Positions 10,291 through 22,081 of a stretch of 32,381 nucleotides of DNA are shown here, in pieces. The DNA is from Saccoglossus kowalevskii. Taxonomy: Eukaryota > Hemichordata > Enteropneusta > Harrimaniidae. The position numbers and the translations under genes were made by a program. The notes beneath the pieces were generated by a model. It was not told the DNA's origin. It made no database searches and saw nothing but the letters and a program-made list of their open reading frames with translations. The stretch covers positions 123,256 through 155,636 of the forward strand of contig NW_003141822.1 of assembly GCF_000003605.2 (NCBI RefSeq). The letters are read 5' to 3'. Each line of letters starts with the position of its first letter. Position 1 is the stretch's first letter.

Positions 10291-10326
10291 TATAAAAGAG
10301 ACCGCTGCCCCAGGGGACATCACTCA
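10291..10326 (+). promoter_or_regulatory. TATA box plus initiator, core promoter candidate
   Basis: TATAAAAG at 10291-10298 is a consensus TATA box. An initiator-like TCACTC has its A at 10322, 31 bases from the first T, the canonical spacing for RNA polymerase II. The next 50 bases lack an ATG, and a two-copy tandem repeat follows at 10374, which would fall in the 5' leader. The gene it would drive to the right is not visible before the microsatellite and gap. Confidence 0.4.
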
Positions 10327-10373
10327 TATCCTACTAGAGACAATTTCAATTTGAGCTATTATAATATTAACGA

Positions 10374-10483
10374 GTTTGGTTTCACGGGCAGTTCTACACA
10401 GACACCGTGACTACCTGGTCGTTAATTCTGTTTGGTTTCCGAGTAGTTCAACCCAGACACGTGACTACCTGGTCGTTATTTCT
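10374..10483 (+). repeat. Two-copy tandem repeat of about 55 bases
   Basis: Copy 1 (10374-10429) and copy 2 (10430-10483) share GTTTGGTTTC at the start and GTGACTACCTGGTCGTTA near the end, with a diverged middle. A third partial start (GTTTCA) follows at 10484. Copy 2 contains a CACGTG E-box where copy 1 has CACCGTG. Divergence shows the duplication is not recent. Confidence 0.8.
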
Positions 10484-10880
10484 GTTTCATACAGTTTGGC
10501 ACATATTTACAAATGAATGTTTTCATGTAATTTCCAATTAAAAACAAAATCAACATTTTACATCAAATATCAACTTGTAATATATGTTACGGCTTTTTTT
10601 CAGTCCCAATAATTTGTCAGAATTATTATATTGTAATATTATATCGTATTAGGCAGTCGCTAATAAAATCATACTCTCGCTACATTGCGGGATTGTGACT
10701 GTTACTGCGCAAAGATGTCAAAATCTAGATGTTTTCAAGTTCTTTAAAGCTGTACACACAATCGACTTATTCAGTTCGTTCCCGTGGGAATTCGAATTAT
10801 TAAGGCGCTGTGAGGCAACAGTAGTGGAATATTCCAATTCATTCTGCTCTGCTCGTTCCTGTACTATCATGTTCTACTTT

Positions 10881-11303
10881 GTGTTGTGTTGTGTTGTGTT
10901 GTGTTGTGTTGTGTTGTGTTGTGTTGTGTTGTGTTGTGTTGTGTTGTGTTGTGTTGTGTTGTGTTGTGTTGTGTTGTGTTGTGTTGTGTTGTGTTGTGTT
11001 GTTGTGTTGTGTTGTGTTGTGTTGTGTTGTGTTGTGTTGTGTTGTGTTGTGTTGTGTTGTGTTGTGTTGTGTTGTGTTGTGTTGTGTTGTGTTGTGTTGT
11101 GTTGTGTTGTGTTGTGTTGTGTTGTGTTGTGTTGTGTTGTGTTGTTGTGTTGTGTTGTGTTGTGTTGTTGTGTTGTGTTGTGTTGTGTTGTGTTGTGTTG
11201 TGTTGTGTTGTGTTGTGTTGTGTTGTGTTGTGTTGTGTTGTGTTGTGTTGTGTTGTGTTGTGTTGTGTTGTGTTGTGTTGTGTTGTGTTGTGTTGTGTTG
11301 TGT
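10881..11303 (+). repeat. GTGTT pentanucleotide microsatellite
   Basis: About 420 bases of GTGTT units run up to the gap. Four or five units are shortened to GTT (for example near 11001, 11143 and 11166), which shifts the register. The long cysteine/valine/leucine open frames across it are artefacts of the repeat. The true length is unknown because the tract ends in N. Confidence 0.98.
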
Positions 11304-11564
11304 NNNNNNNNNNNNNNNNNNNNNNNNNNNNNNNNNNNNNNNNNNNNNNNNNNNNNNNNNNNNNNNNNNNNNNNNNNNNNNNNNNNNNNNNNNNNNNNNN
11401 NNNNNNNNNNNNNNNNNNNNNNNNNNNNNNNNNNNNNNNNNNNNNNNNNNNNNNNNNNNNNNNNNNNNNNNNNNNNNNNNNNNNNNNNNNNNNNNNNNNN
11501 NNNNNNNNNNNNNNNNNNNNNNNNNNNNNNNNNNNNNNNNNNNNNNNNNNNNNNNNNNNNNNNN
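11304..11564. other. Assembly gap (261 N)
   Basis: An unresolved run of N placed exactly at the end of the microsatellite, so the repeat probably continues into it. The size is an estimate by the assembler. Confidence 0.99.
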
Positions 11565-11724
11565 TGACTGTCACTTAATTCTTTGTGAACAATGTAAATT
11601 TGTTCGACTAAGTTTACATAATACCGTATGTGAATGTTTACCTATAATAAGTATGTTTGATGTTTTATAATAATCATTTTATTCTAAATTCAACAAGAGC
11701 TTAAAAAGTTATGTCATTCATGTA

Positions 11725-11781
11725 GGGATCACTGTTGACTAAGTAGGGCCAAGGTCTACTTTGGTATTAAATGGTGATCCC
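11725..11781. repeat. Imperfect inverted repeat, 57 bases
   Basis: GGGATCAC (11725-11732) and GTGATCCC (11774-11781) are perfect inverted arms, with further complementarity inward (GGCCAA against TTGG). It resembles the remains of a small foldback element. No function is known. Confidence 0.5.
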
Positions 11782-13540
11782 ATGACTCGCTTTGATTTAA
11801 TGATTTCTAATTAAGATGGTTTAAAACAGTTACACGTAGCAGTTCAAAGTTCACATGCTCACTCACTGTAATTACGTTTGTGGCATGGTATGACAGATAT
11901 TATCTACAATCCTGTCAAAGGTATCGTAATGCTTAATTTACCGTGAATCGTATATGCCTGGCTGTAAGCAAATTCAATTCAGACAATTGTATTATATACA
12001 TTAGGATACAGTCATAGATACGATTTTTAAGGGCAGTAATAGAGTTGATTATATGTCTTCAAATCTTTTAAACGTTATCATTTAATTCGATAAATAATAA
12101 TAATCAATGATAATTAAAATACAAATGTACACATGTCTAAATGTAGGAGAGAAACAACATACATACATACACAAATATTGAGTACAAGAACTAATGTTAG
12201 GTGTTCCGAACAGAGATACATACTGCCCCACATGTGGCGCCTGTTATATGTAAAATGATCTCTGTCATCCGTATATCACGGTGTCGTTTTCTACTGCACA
12301 TATCACATATGACACCGAGTTCTCCTGGGATCATGTGTGCGAGTGATATACAGTGTGTCCACAACCTATTACATTAAATGTCTACCGATGTCATTTATGA
12401 TTATAAAAACACATTATTTATATTTGCGTTGATGGAATATTGTAAACAAAACAATAGTTTTACATTGTGTAAAACAAAGGTGGTTACGCATGAGTACTAG
12501 AAATTTTCAACATGAAAACTAATTAAGTGATCATTACAATTTACAATGTGACAGCTATGATTCAAGAATATGTCCATTGAGGGAAATAAATAATTAATTT
12601 CGATGACTATTGTGTTGTGTATTTCTCTAGATTTTGTTGATTGTGCTGGCGATTATTAAGCTAAGTTAATACAAAATATCCATATGACATGCGATAAATG
12701 AATAATTGCGTATAACAATTCTACCAACTCATTAATGATTTTTTCTTACCGTGAAATTAACAATACCTAATACTATTAGCTTTTCTTCTAGTTAAAGTAG
12801 GAGGGTAGTCACTCCCCCGCTTTAAATAATTCAATATACCGTTCAATGTATTATATTTCACGTTGCAATATAGACGACACGGCAACATACTGCTTTTCAG
12901 TTCAAGACATATGTGTTCTGCTGTCGGTGTCATTCGCAAAAAATGGCATTGTGTTTTATATATTGAATAATAGATTGATAAGATTTGAATTATCGCATTC
13001 GCATATATTTGAATAAGTAATGTTTCTATGTGAATAAATAATGTTCAAATATAAATATTGTATGTAGAGTCGAAAACCCTGATATTTACGAAAAGGGAAC
13101 TCTGCATCATGCTGAATAAATAATTTTGTTAATACTCCAATAGAGATCTAATCTACTCTGACACTTGACACTGGCGCACAAACTAGAACACGGGTAATGA
13201 GAAACGTTTGGTTCATTGCCCTAATATGGAAGTATGTAATCATACACAGTCAATGTCATATAATTGAAAGTAGTCCGGTACTGTGATTGCTGATTTGTCA
13301 TATATTGGTGCGCGGGAAATAGCAACTTTAACAGTGTAGTGTAGTGTGGTATATATGAATTCTAAATTGAATGAATACAAGCGATGTTTTATGTTTTGTG
13401 AGCAAGTTGGTTTTGTTTTCAAGAAAAAAGCCAGGTTTCACAGTAATGTTAAAAACACAGAAAGGTGATTAGAATAAACAAAATTATATAATGTGTTAAA
13501 AATGCATATTATTATTGAGGATAGTCTTGCCTTGCCTACA
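11782..13540. other. Spacer; one doubtful minus-strand open frame
   Basis: AT-rich with no strong gene. At 12757-12939 the minus strand has a 60-residue frame with cysteines (CLELKSSMLPCRLYCNVKY) followed, after its stop, by ACG/GTAAGAA. The composition is better than random, but no acceptor or family supports it. Confidence 0.3.
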
Positions 13541-13683
13541 TTAGACGCACCATACAATCTCTAGACGTGCCTACCCTGCTTTAAAGGCGCCAGTCAAGCG
13601 TCTAACACGCCATACAATGTATAAACACGCCTGTTGACGCCCCAGAGCTCCTTCGGACGCGCCATACAAACTGTACACGCGCA
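13541..13683. repeat. GC-rich degenerate minisatellite, three copies
   Basis: The core CCATACAA occurs at 13550, 13610 and 13662. Each core is preceded by a GACGC or ACACG half-site and followed, 8-10 bases later, by TAGACG, TAAACACG or TACACGCG half-sites. Each unit is therefore about 30 bases with near-symmetric ACGC flanks. The tract is a CpG-rich island in AT-rich DNA. Confidence 0.65.
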
Positions 13684-13902
13684 GACATGTGTTAAACCTA
13701 ATCATGTTTACTTTCATTTATAAGATTGTAAAACTTTGAACAGTTACACACTCGTCGTCTCAAATATTTCTCAAACCTTCAATAATCAATGGTAACCCGC
13801 CTTGAAGTATGTTTAATTACTTGACCATGTACTTTATTACAATTTCTCTGTAAATTGGATCAAGTATATTCAATGCTATATCTCACCTGTCAATCACTAT
13901 AT

Positions 13903-13916
13903 TGTGCCATGGCAAC
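13903..13916. promoter_or_regulatory. X-box-like RFX site
   Basis: TGTGCCATGGCAAC matches 12 of 14 positions of the palindromic RFX X-box GTTGCCATGGCAAC, with one half perfect. RFX factors control ciliary genes in animals. No adjacent gene start was found, so the role is open. Confidence 0.25.
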
Positions 13917-14202
13917 GTTCTATATGTCCTGCTTAATTTATTAAATATCTTAATCTGTATGTCATCATTTGCCGGTAATAGCACACTTATTTATAGCAAT
14001 CTAATAATCCTATGGGAACAATTATAAATCACGATTTTCACATTATGAATTGATGAAATTTATCCCAGCATTCCCAAGATCCGAACACTATAGAAACCGA
14101 CTACCTAGCGTTGCAGTGAAGTTAATGGATTATATTACTACGTTTAATAATGTCTCCACGTGACACAAATTCAATCACCACAGCACTGTCGAAATGATTT
14201 TT

Positions 14203-14520
14203 TTAATTAATTGTTTCGATTCGTTTCATTAACTTAATTGGTTTTCCGTTAGAGCATTGAGTATAATCACAGCGGCGATCGACACGATACAATAAAATGG
14301 GAAATGCATTCATTTCTGAGTGATTATAAAGTCGCCGGCGTAAAAACTTGCAATGGACACCCCAAGGTCCATTAGTTAGATTCGCTAGTAATATAGCTGG
14401 TATGGTGATCCTATTTTTCCAATAGATGATGTCATCCGACAAACATGTACAAGTGGTCATGTACGTTGTTGGTTTGTTTAAAAAGAGAGTAATCCTACTT
14501 TGATTAGTGTCATTCTATGT
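14203..14520 (-). other. Minus-strand open frame, possible ectodomain exon
   Basis: About 105 codons are open between a TAG near 14521 and the stop at 14203. The translation includes TTCTCLSDDIIYWKN, compatible with Ig strands B and C (Cys then Trp nine residues later, a little short), then LTNGPWGVHCKF and RRCDYTQCSNGKP. A good acceptor (GTTGTCTTTTCTAAACCG, then ATGACGCAG) sits just upstream, but the frame it opens hits the TAG first. No donor is obvious. It is listed because it lies between the two Ig-like exon candidates on the same strand. Confidence 0.22.
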
Positions 14521-15219
14521 CTGCGTCATCGGTTTAGAAAAGACAACTTTCAATTTTAAAATGCACCATGCTGCATGGGAAAATAATGTGTTGCATCGCT
14601 GACTGATTTATTCTTATGAAGCAAAATTCCTACAGCAATTAGTTGAAAATAAACAGTACTGTATAAATGAATAGTGATTTAGAGATTATATTACAATGAT
14701 ATGACTTGTTCAACTTGATGCAATGTGCTTGAGATTTAAGTACACTGTTATTTATTATCTCAGATAGCATCAGGTTTCTTAAATAGAACATTTGATTATG
14801 ACTTAATTGTAGTAATTTCAGCTCTTTAGTAAATAGATGATTTTCAGTATAGCTTTGTCCACAGAATGCATTCTAATGTAGACTGCACGATATGAACGGG
14901 GATTGGCTGTATGACCAGTCATTTTAAGACCGTCTTTCTCAAGTCTAATGTGGTTTCCCTCATACATGTTACATTTGTAGTTGTTTTTTTTTCGTCGTTT
15001 ATGCGTAAAATAAGAGGAGTATTGTATCATTCATACACGTCCCATGAACACTTGATCTTTCACAAATGCAATTAATAATAATAATATTCCGCACTGACGA
15101 TCGTGAAAGTGAGCCGAATAGCTGAATAATGACCGATGGTATAACAATACCATAACCACCCCACCCATATAGAGCCGAATAATCGTAATGCCTTGGGGTG
15201 TAACAACCCTCATACTCAC

Positions 15220-15312
15220 CGCAAATAATCGTGATGACTGGAGCCGGAACATCACACACACCCTTCTCATTTGAAAACAACATGGTAGCTTGGCAACTGT
15301 TGACATCGTTTA
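15220..15312 (-). CDS. Ig-like exon, symmetric phase 1-1
   Basis: The acceptor GGTGGTTTCAG at 15313 and donor GCG/GTGAGTATG at 15220 enclose 93 bases, phase 1 at both ends, the standard for shuffled extracellular modules. The frame reads NDVNSCQATMLFSNEKG, then VCDVPAPVITIIC. Cys-Gln-Ala followed by Asn some residues later resembles Ig strand F, and VPAPVITI resembles the linker that opens a following Ig domain. The same frame is open well beyond both splice sites (to 15400 and 14999), so a longer exon is possible. Together with 9984-10104 it suggests an Ig-superfamily gene read right to left. Confidence 0.36.
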
Positions 15313-15400
15313 CTGAAACCACCACTAGTGCTTTGGCATAATACGCATGTGATCTTCTTTGAAATTGAACACATGAAAGTAGTTCCATTAACCCATTCAC

Positions 15401-16124
15401 TGCTGTTGTTAACCCGTGTTACATTGAACAAAGTAGTCCTATTAAAATTGTGCGCGTTTCAATGAAACTGTCGATCAGAAAATATATATCACCAATATAC
15501 TAACACTACAAAATAAAAACAAATTTCATCTATTTAAAATTGAAATATAATTTTGTGAACAACATCACTGAAACCTGGCATTATTGGCGCCAACGTTTCT
15601 ACGAACAATAATCTGATTTAAACTGCGTATTACTTTGATACTCAGAATTCTAATTAAGATTTTTTGTGGTAGTAAAGGATAAAGAGATCGCATTCAATTG
15701 CATAATAGAAATAACCTTGCGTAGTATGCAATTCGTTATTATTTTAACAAAGATGTCTTTCTAATTATAGTACTGTACATTATTTTTAAAGCTAATAAGT
15801 TCTTCAATGTCAAAACGAATTTTAAACCGGATTATGCAAGGTATAAACACATAATTTTATCCAAAATATGCTTATAATAGTGAGTATTCGAAATAATCCT
15901 AGCATTGAGTATCGACACATTTACAGATAAACTATCGTTTACGACACAGATATAATTAACTATGGTCAACAAATTCAGAGTGAATATACAGTACTGAAAC
16001 GAACAAGACATGCCCCACTCGATATTAACAATACGATTGTAGTCATCTAATTATCTTATCATTCAAACGTGACTACATGCGGTTCCCATCTGGACATCTA
16101 AGAATGATATTTTTATTTATACAT
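15401..16124. other. AT-rich spacer, nothing recognised
   Basis: No exon, repeat array or RNA gene seen. Confidence 0.4.
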
Positions 16125-16148
16125 TATATATATATATATATATATATA
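16125..16148. repeat. (TA)n microsatellite
   Basis: Twelve uninterrupted TA dinucleotides. Confidence 0.97.
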
Positions 16149-16337
16149 CATCGATAACAACACATACAAGTCAGCTTGTAAAGGCTTGCCAGTCACCAGA
16201 CACGTGAACTGAGTTCTAATGCAATTAGCGATGCAACACCTTTCAAAGTGAAAAAGCGAGTAAACGAATTTAATTAATTTTGACATGTAACTCCCGAATT
16301 CCTAGTAAAACAATTATGAAGATGCCCCCCCCCCTCC

Positions 16338-16388
16338 GATGTTACAATTATTCACCTCGGCTACGCCTTGGTGATTAATTGTCACATT
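16338..16388. repeat. Hairpin with 23-base arms
   Basis: GATGTTACAATTATTCACC plus TCGG pairs with the reverse complement of 16366-16388 at about 18 of 23 positions around a five-base loop. The centre is nearly palindromic (CACCTCGG, CTACG, CCTTGGTG). A poly-C run lies just left of it at about 16325-16334. This looks like a foldback element core rather than a terminator; it is not near a gene end I can define. Confidence 0.6.
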
Positions 16389-19300
16389 TGGGAGACAACC
16401 TTCCATACATTCCTCAGTTGCAGTTCATGATTCTTTGCATACGATTGTATGACGTCATGATATATGTCTATTATCAACACAGTTAAGAAATACTACAACC
16501 AAATCAGCTAATAAAATGCAGGTCATCTGTCATTGGGAAACGTGTGATCGGCGAATTCATTCAGAGAGAAATGTATATGATAATCACATAAGAACATAGG
16601 CAGGCGTGGAATCACGTGATACGCATCGCGTGAGTAGAAATCTTCGTATTACACAATAACATGTTCCACTAATGGCACAAACATTAATTCAATAGTAACA
16701 ATGGTAACAATGTCGGGTTTCATTTTTATAAAATGCTTTTAAAGTGTGTGTTTTTTAATCATGTACACCGTCCCACATTGATAAAGAATCTACGATAGAA
16801 TATATGTGTGGGATTCCTGTTATCTGCTGTTATTTTGGCTGTTACATTATCACGGACCAAGGACACTTTGAAACATCAACGATCGTAACTGTATGCGAAC
16901 AAGTAGCAGTGCCGGGTATAGTGAATAGATACAGTGATGGAAAGAGTAAAAATGAAGATTGTGTTTACAAGTAGAATTCGTCACAAAACGCCACTTGACA
17001 ACACGCGGGATGAAACACATGTCGGAATCAATCAATCAAGGTAATTTATATCGTCGTGTCTGTGTAATAATACGAAAAGGCAGTGAACCAAGTGACATGG
17101 AGGTCAATGCCTTTACGAGAAAAACACTATGATTTCCCACTTCAGCCATTAGCAGCGTGGTTTATCGAGATGAGTGAAATGTACATGTATATAAACAGGC
17201 ATACATTATTAAAACCTAAGTGACGTCTTAAGCTCAACGACGACAATTTCAACAAATTTCTGTCGCTCCGATCTTGTTGTCTGCTCTAGATGTTCATTCT
17301 GTCACATAATATCTTTGCGAGAATGTTTCCGAGGTTCAATGGAACTACGATAATTGCAGACCCCCCCCCCTCCTCCGACCCAACTGTATTACGGCACGTC
17401 GTCCATCGTATACAACGATTATCACTATTTGCATTCCAGCAACTATTTAGGCTGAATAGTGATCATTCATCACGCATATGTGCTTTTACGAGTGCATCTT
17501 GATACAGAAATCTTAGTTACAGAGTCTTACAACACAATACTTCAATCGTTCCCGCTACTAACATTATGCACACATAGCATAGTTGTGTTAACTCTAACTA
17601 GTGTATTCAGTGTATGGAGAACACGAGATTGCATAGCCATAACATTTAGTTAGTTGGTGAAGGTAAAGTTGCAAATAAAACAGTGTAACAAAAGTAGTAA
17701 TGAATTTGAGACCTTTGTGTAATGAAAGACTGTTTGGTACGTGACAATGTGGTGATAACATACAATGTTAATTATTAACCTATGTGTACGTGGGCATTGC
17801 TTTCTGCCCTGATTTTTGAAATACCCGTCGGCTCTTGTAATCTTGGCGGTTGCAGGATCATACTGTTCATTTTATTAAACAATTATGTATACTTGTATTT
17901 TTCAAAATGTAATAAAATCAATAATTATGGGTCGAGCACAATAACCATTCAACGAAATTCATTGTCGTGACCCCCCCCCCCATTCTTGCATTGCGTTTAT
18001 GTTCAATATATTCAACATATTTAATGGCACATATTTAATGTGCTGCTTCTATCAAAATAATTTGAAAAAATTAATTGGGCAGGATGCTTGTTTTGCCACC
18101 CTCTGTCAGAATTGACTCCAAGATAACCGCATGTATCTGATCATTAGTTGTGTAATTATATGTATTGTAATCAACTCACTGTCCCCTCATGGGAATAGTG
18201 AGAATTGCATAAATAATCGATCCGGTTCGATCCGGTCAATGTGCTTAGTATACTGACGAGTTGTGTTCGTCCCCCCTGGAATTATCTACATTCTCCACTT
18301 AAAGGATTACAGGATGTCTGGCTTGTCGCAACATGGCATCAGATGGACGATATCCCACGAACATTTATACAGGTGCAAGTGATGTCAACCCGGGGAGTTA
18401 GCATCGTCCGCAGCTCTGTGCACGTCATTCGTCCAACGAACGTCGCTGCAAGATAGTCGAGTGTGAGCAAGACTCAGAAACATGTTTAATCAATAATTTG
18501 ATAAATCCAATCACGATGCGATTTCTAGACAAACAGACGTATATCACGTCAATTCCAAGGCCTGAACTATGAATACATAATACCACCATATCGATTGAGA
18601 CTTCTCTGTATTTCGAGCTTGAAATTTTGATATTGCTTTAATAGGGCTGAGCCACATTACCATAGGTTTGATAAGACCTATCGTGCATTGAGTGGGCATA
18701 TGTGTGTACATGAACTGAACAAACTCTTCATACATCATGTCCCATGGAAATTCTAGCTACAGTTTGTACTCACTGAAATCTACTGTCCACAGCATCGAAT
18801 CTTTTTGTCTCATGTGCTTGAATACATATTTATCTTTACGTTGTTTAGTTTGTCGTGTTGATTAGAAGGGGGCAACTCATGCGCGATGCTTCCCTTTGGG
18901 TATTTGCTTTGCGATAGTATTGAGAGTCATATGTACCCCAGAGGGCAGAAACTTGAAACATGTTGTTTTCAACATCAGGCCAGTAAAAGCTTAGTTCTTG
19001 ATATTTATTCATTTATACAGTCAGGCCAGTAACAGAAAAAGCAGTGTAGCCCTTCTTCTGTTTTGCGACAAATCAAATCAGTCAGTTACTTGTTCATTCA
19101 TGTTGATTTGATGTTCCGTATTAAACTGACACATCAGATTGACAGAGAAAACATTTTTGACGTATGTGTCAGAATGTCCATAGCTCTGTGTACCATGTGA
19201 GTGAACATTCATCTCTTTGATGATCTTTATATATGACACAAAACTCTACAGATTTATATTATCAGACCTGAACTTCCATTGGCTGAATTATACCACGTGA

Positions 19301-21823
19301 ATATATACGTTGCAAAAAAAAACCGTAGGAATGTATACTGACGAATATACATAGCATAGGTTCTGTGCTTGAAGAAGTAATCACAACTCATAACGGTAGG
19401 TGGTTGTATCATGAATATATAATTATACGGGAAATTGAAAAATAGATCCCAAGGTATTGGTATTTTAATATGGACTCCCATGGTGGATCTCGCTTATATG
19501 GTTAATATAGAGATTAACTCTCCGCAAGGGAAGCTAACAGCAATATTCAAGTGTCAGTTAAGCATTGTTATGTCTTTCACAACAGAGTTTATTGCACAAT
19601 AAATCAAATGCCTCCAAACTGCAGTTCTTCATTACTTAATAAGTAATATATTGATTACATATACATAAAAAAGTCTTCTTCATTTATATTGCCCAGGGTG
19701 CATATAGCCATATAGACGAGCTATCATGGATCATTACAAAGTGTGCCCCTTCACATGCTATTAAAGTTGTCGAAATCCAATTTTCGAAAAAGTGTATATT
19801 AGTGTAATACTAGTACCACATGTATGTTTTGTCAATCGTATCCGGTTTCCTATACTGAATTTTATTATTTTAAGCAAATTTCTAATTACTGGAACGAGGT
19901 TGCACATCGTGTTCTGTGATTCATTATACAAGTATATTATATCGTTACGACTTTATTGGGTTGTTTATAATTTCAGAATGCAAAAGTTTATGGTAAAAAT
20001 GACGAGTATAACTGATCACAATGTGCATCTTTATTTTCATCTTTTTTTGTAATTTACGGTCGAAGGAGGTTGCACATTTTTGGCTTGTATGAAATCAATC
20101 AATATCAAGTCCAATATGACGTATTAGTAATAATATTATATTATTATAGGATAAAATGACAGTAGGTCTCATTGAGGTTGTGCTACACGTGAAAAGAACG
20201 TGCACTGTAAATTATTCCTTATATGTGCCTGATAGTGTGTGTACGGTATATAACTAATTCAATGGCAGCTTTGTAAATATTTTACACGACGTTGAAGTTG
20301 TGTATTTATCGAGTGAATGCGTTAAAAATGTGGTTTTCGTGATTAATTGAGATAATTTGATGCATTTACGTCATTTTATGTAATCAGTATGTAAACATAG
20401 TGATAAAATGCTTGGCAAAAAATCACTCCTGTTTTTTAATAATGCAAATCTAGTACGGGGTTCTTCTGTATACTACCCATATGGTGGTTTGTGTTATCTG
20501 CGTTATAATGGTCATTTAAAGGCACACAATTACAATAACTCCAGTGTCTCCCTCTTACTGGTTTTACTGTCTACATTGGAGCAGGGATGGGGAAACTCTG
20601 AATGAACTGAATGTAGGTTCATTCTGATTTTGACAATTTTGAATTGAATTTATTATAATTATCTGCACCACGATATCACAACTAATGTAGTCATGGATCA
20701 TCTTGTTATATAGCTCTTCAGTGCCGCGACTTTTGTTAATTACAATGATTTTAATAATTCAGTAAAGCGCTGTGATCCATTTAATATTTGACGACATCGT
20801 TATTGCACGTCAACGACACCATGATATAAGTACTCAAAGACTGACAGCCAAATCATAGCACGAGCTGCAAGCCACACTTTCTAATACGTATGACAGTGAA
20901 TCTATTGGATGTGATTTGTTTATATTTATTTATTTTTCAGAAACATCATAGAATACAGGAGCGAGTTTAGAATTGCAAGTTGAGATGCAGTCTGTGAAGC
21001 ATTTATAAATAAGATAAAGCCTGGGGACAGGAATTATTCTGCGATATAGAATCCAGTCGAAGATAAAATGTCGCGGCTGAGTATGAGGGTTTAATCTGAA
21101 TTAACATCTACCGCCCCAAACCATTTATAAATACACATTTTTGGGAAGTTTCACACTTCTGAAGACATTCAGGTAGATATTTTCAGATCTTGCACGCCTT
21201 TTGTACAAGGGCAAAGATGTCGAGACCTATTTTCAAATGCAATATGCTATTCAAGTCTTAAATTATGTATCACGCTATGCGTGAATGCAGTTCACTGTGG
21301 CAGGTGGACGTTTTACCTATGACCTGCATGATAATAACGTGTCCGCATCATGGCAGGACTTTAAGCAGCCCAGAGTTACGGGCAGTTCAAGAAACAGCGC
21401 GTGTGTTCCGTTTTTCATTGTATTTGAACTTAATACAACAAAACTCGACCAGAATTTCGTCAACAAAGTCATGTGATCCATAAAATGTCCTACAAACTTT
21501 ATGTTAAAGGTATTAATAGGACATAGGGATTTGAGAAAAGCTTAGTTGTAACTATAGTTTGACATGGGAGCAGGACATTTAACAAATAAAGTCAAATGTT
21601 AAGCAATGGAGTATTATGATTAGTTGAGAAACACTAAGAGCGCAATGTGTGGTGTGGATAAATTATATGCCGACTAAGAGAACATCATGGAAATGGGAAC
21701 TATGATAGCGATAAGTATCCTGGTAATACCAGGAAGAAGAATTAGTGAGATAACTGAGCAGTGAATTGCTGCTGCTACAAAATAACATAATAGTCAGGGA
21801 TATCGTTCGAGATGTGTTCATAG
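16389..21823. other. Long gene-poor spacer
   Basis: It contains poly-C runs near 17361 and 17970 and a perfect tandem decamer (TCGATCCGGT twice, 18217-18236). On the plus strand, a frame near 16854-16974 with FETSTIVTVCEQVAVPG precedes another short frame MKHMSESINQ ending at CAAG/GTAATT (17040). At 21285-21476 a 63-residue frame has good composition (GGRFTYDLHDNN, WQDFKQPRVTG). None has both splice ends and a recognisable domain, so none is called. Confidence 0.3.
16450..16457. promoter_or_regulatory. Perfect cAMP-response element
   Basis: TGACGTCA with no gene start recognised nearby. One of four in the window. Confidence 0.2.
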
Positions 21824-22081
21824 TGTGACGTCACTCAAGTAGTTAAAGAAGTGAAGGATGAAAAGTATGTACTCCAAACAGATTTGTCTGAAATAGGTGT
21901 TGTTGTGAAAGTTGAAAATGTGATGCTACAAGGAGAGATTTCTAAAGTAATGGAAACAAAGAAAGGGGAAAATGGTGTGCTAGAAAAAGGGATTGTGCTT
22001 GACAGAGAAAATGGTTTACTAGAAACAGAAAATGTTGGGCTAGCCAAAGAATACAAGTGTTCTATACAAAAACAATTTTAG
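21824..22081 (+). CDS. Glu/Lys/Val-rich repetitive open frame
   Basis: The plus strand is open for about 85 codons. The protein is acidic-basic and internally repetitive: VKVENVMLQGE, ENGVLEKG, DRENGLLETENVGL, each built on a Glu-Asn-Gly/Val-x-Leu core. The first ATG is at about 21859. A cAMP-response element (TGACGTCA) lies at 21826-21833. The related DNA continues past the stop with a degraded copy at 22172. No known domain is recognised. It could be a repetitive exon, a decayed gene, or a fragment of a mobile element protein. Confidence 0.28.
   Translation, partial: CDVTQVVKEVKDEKYVLQTDLSEIGVVVKVENVMLQGEISKVMETKKGENGVLEKGIVLDRENGLLETENVGLAKEYKCSIQKQF

Noticed and set aside
10695-11670. 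Long open frames of Cys, Val and Leu, or Thr, Gln, His and Asn, on both strands
   Set aside because: They are translations of the GTGTT microsatellite and of N; no gene.
16854-16974. ITDQGHFETS on the plus strand, resembling an integrase catalytic segment
   Set aside because: The downstream integrase hallmarks (Tyr-His-Pro, Asp-Gly then Glu) are missing; chance similarity.
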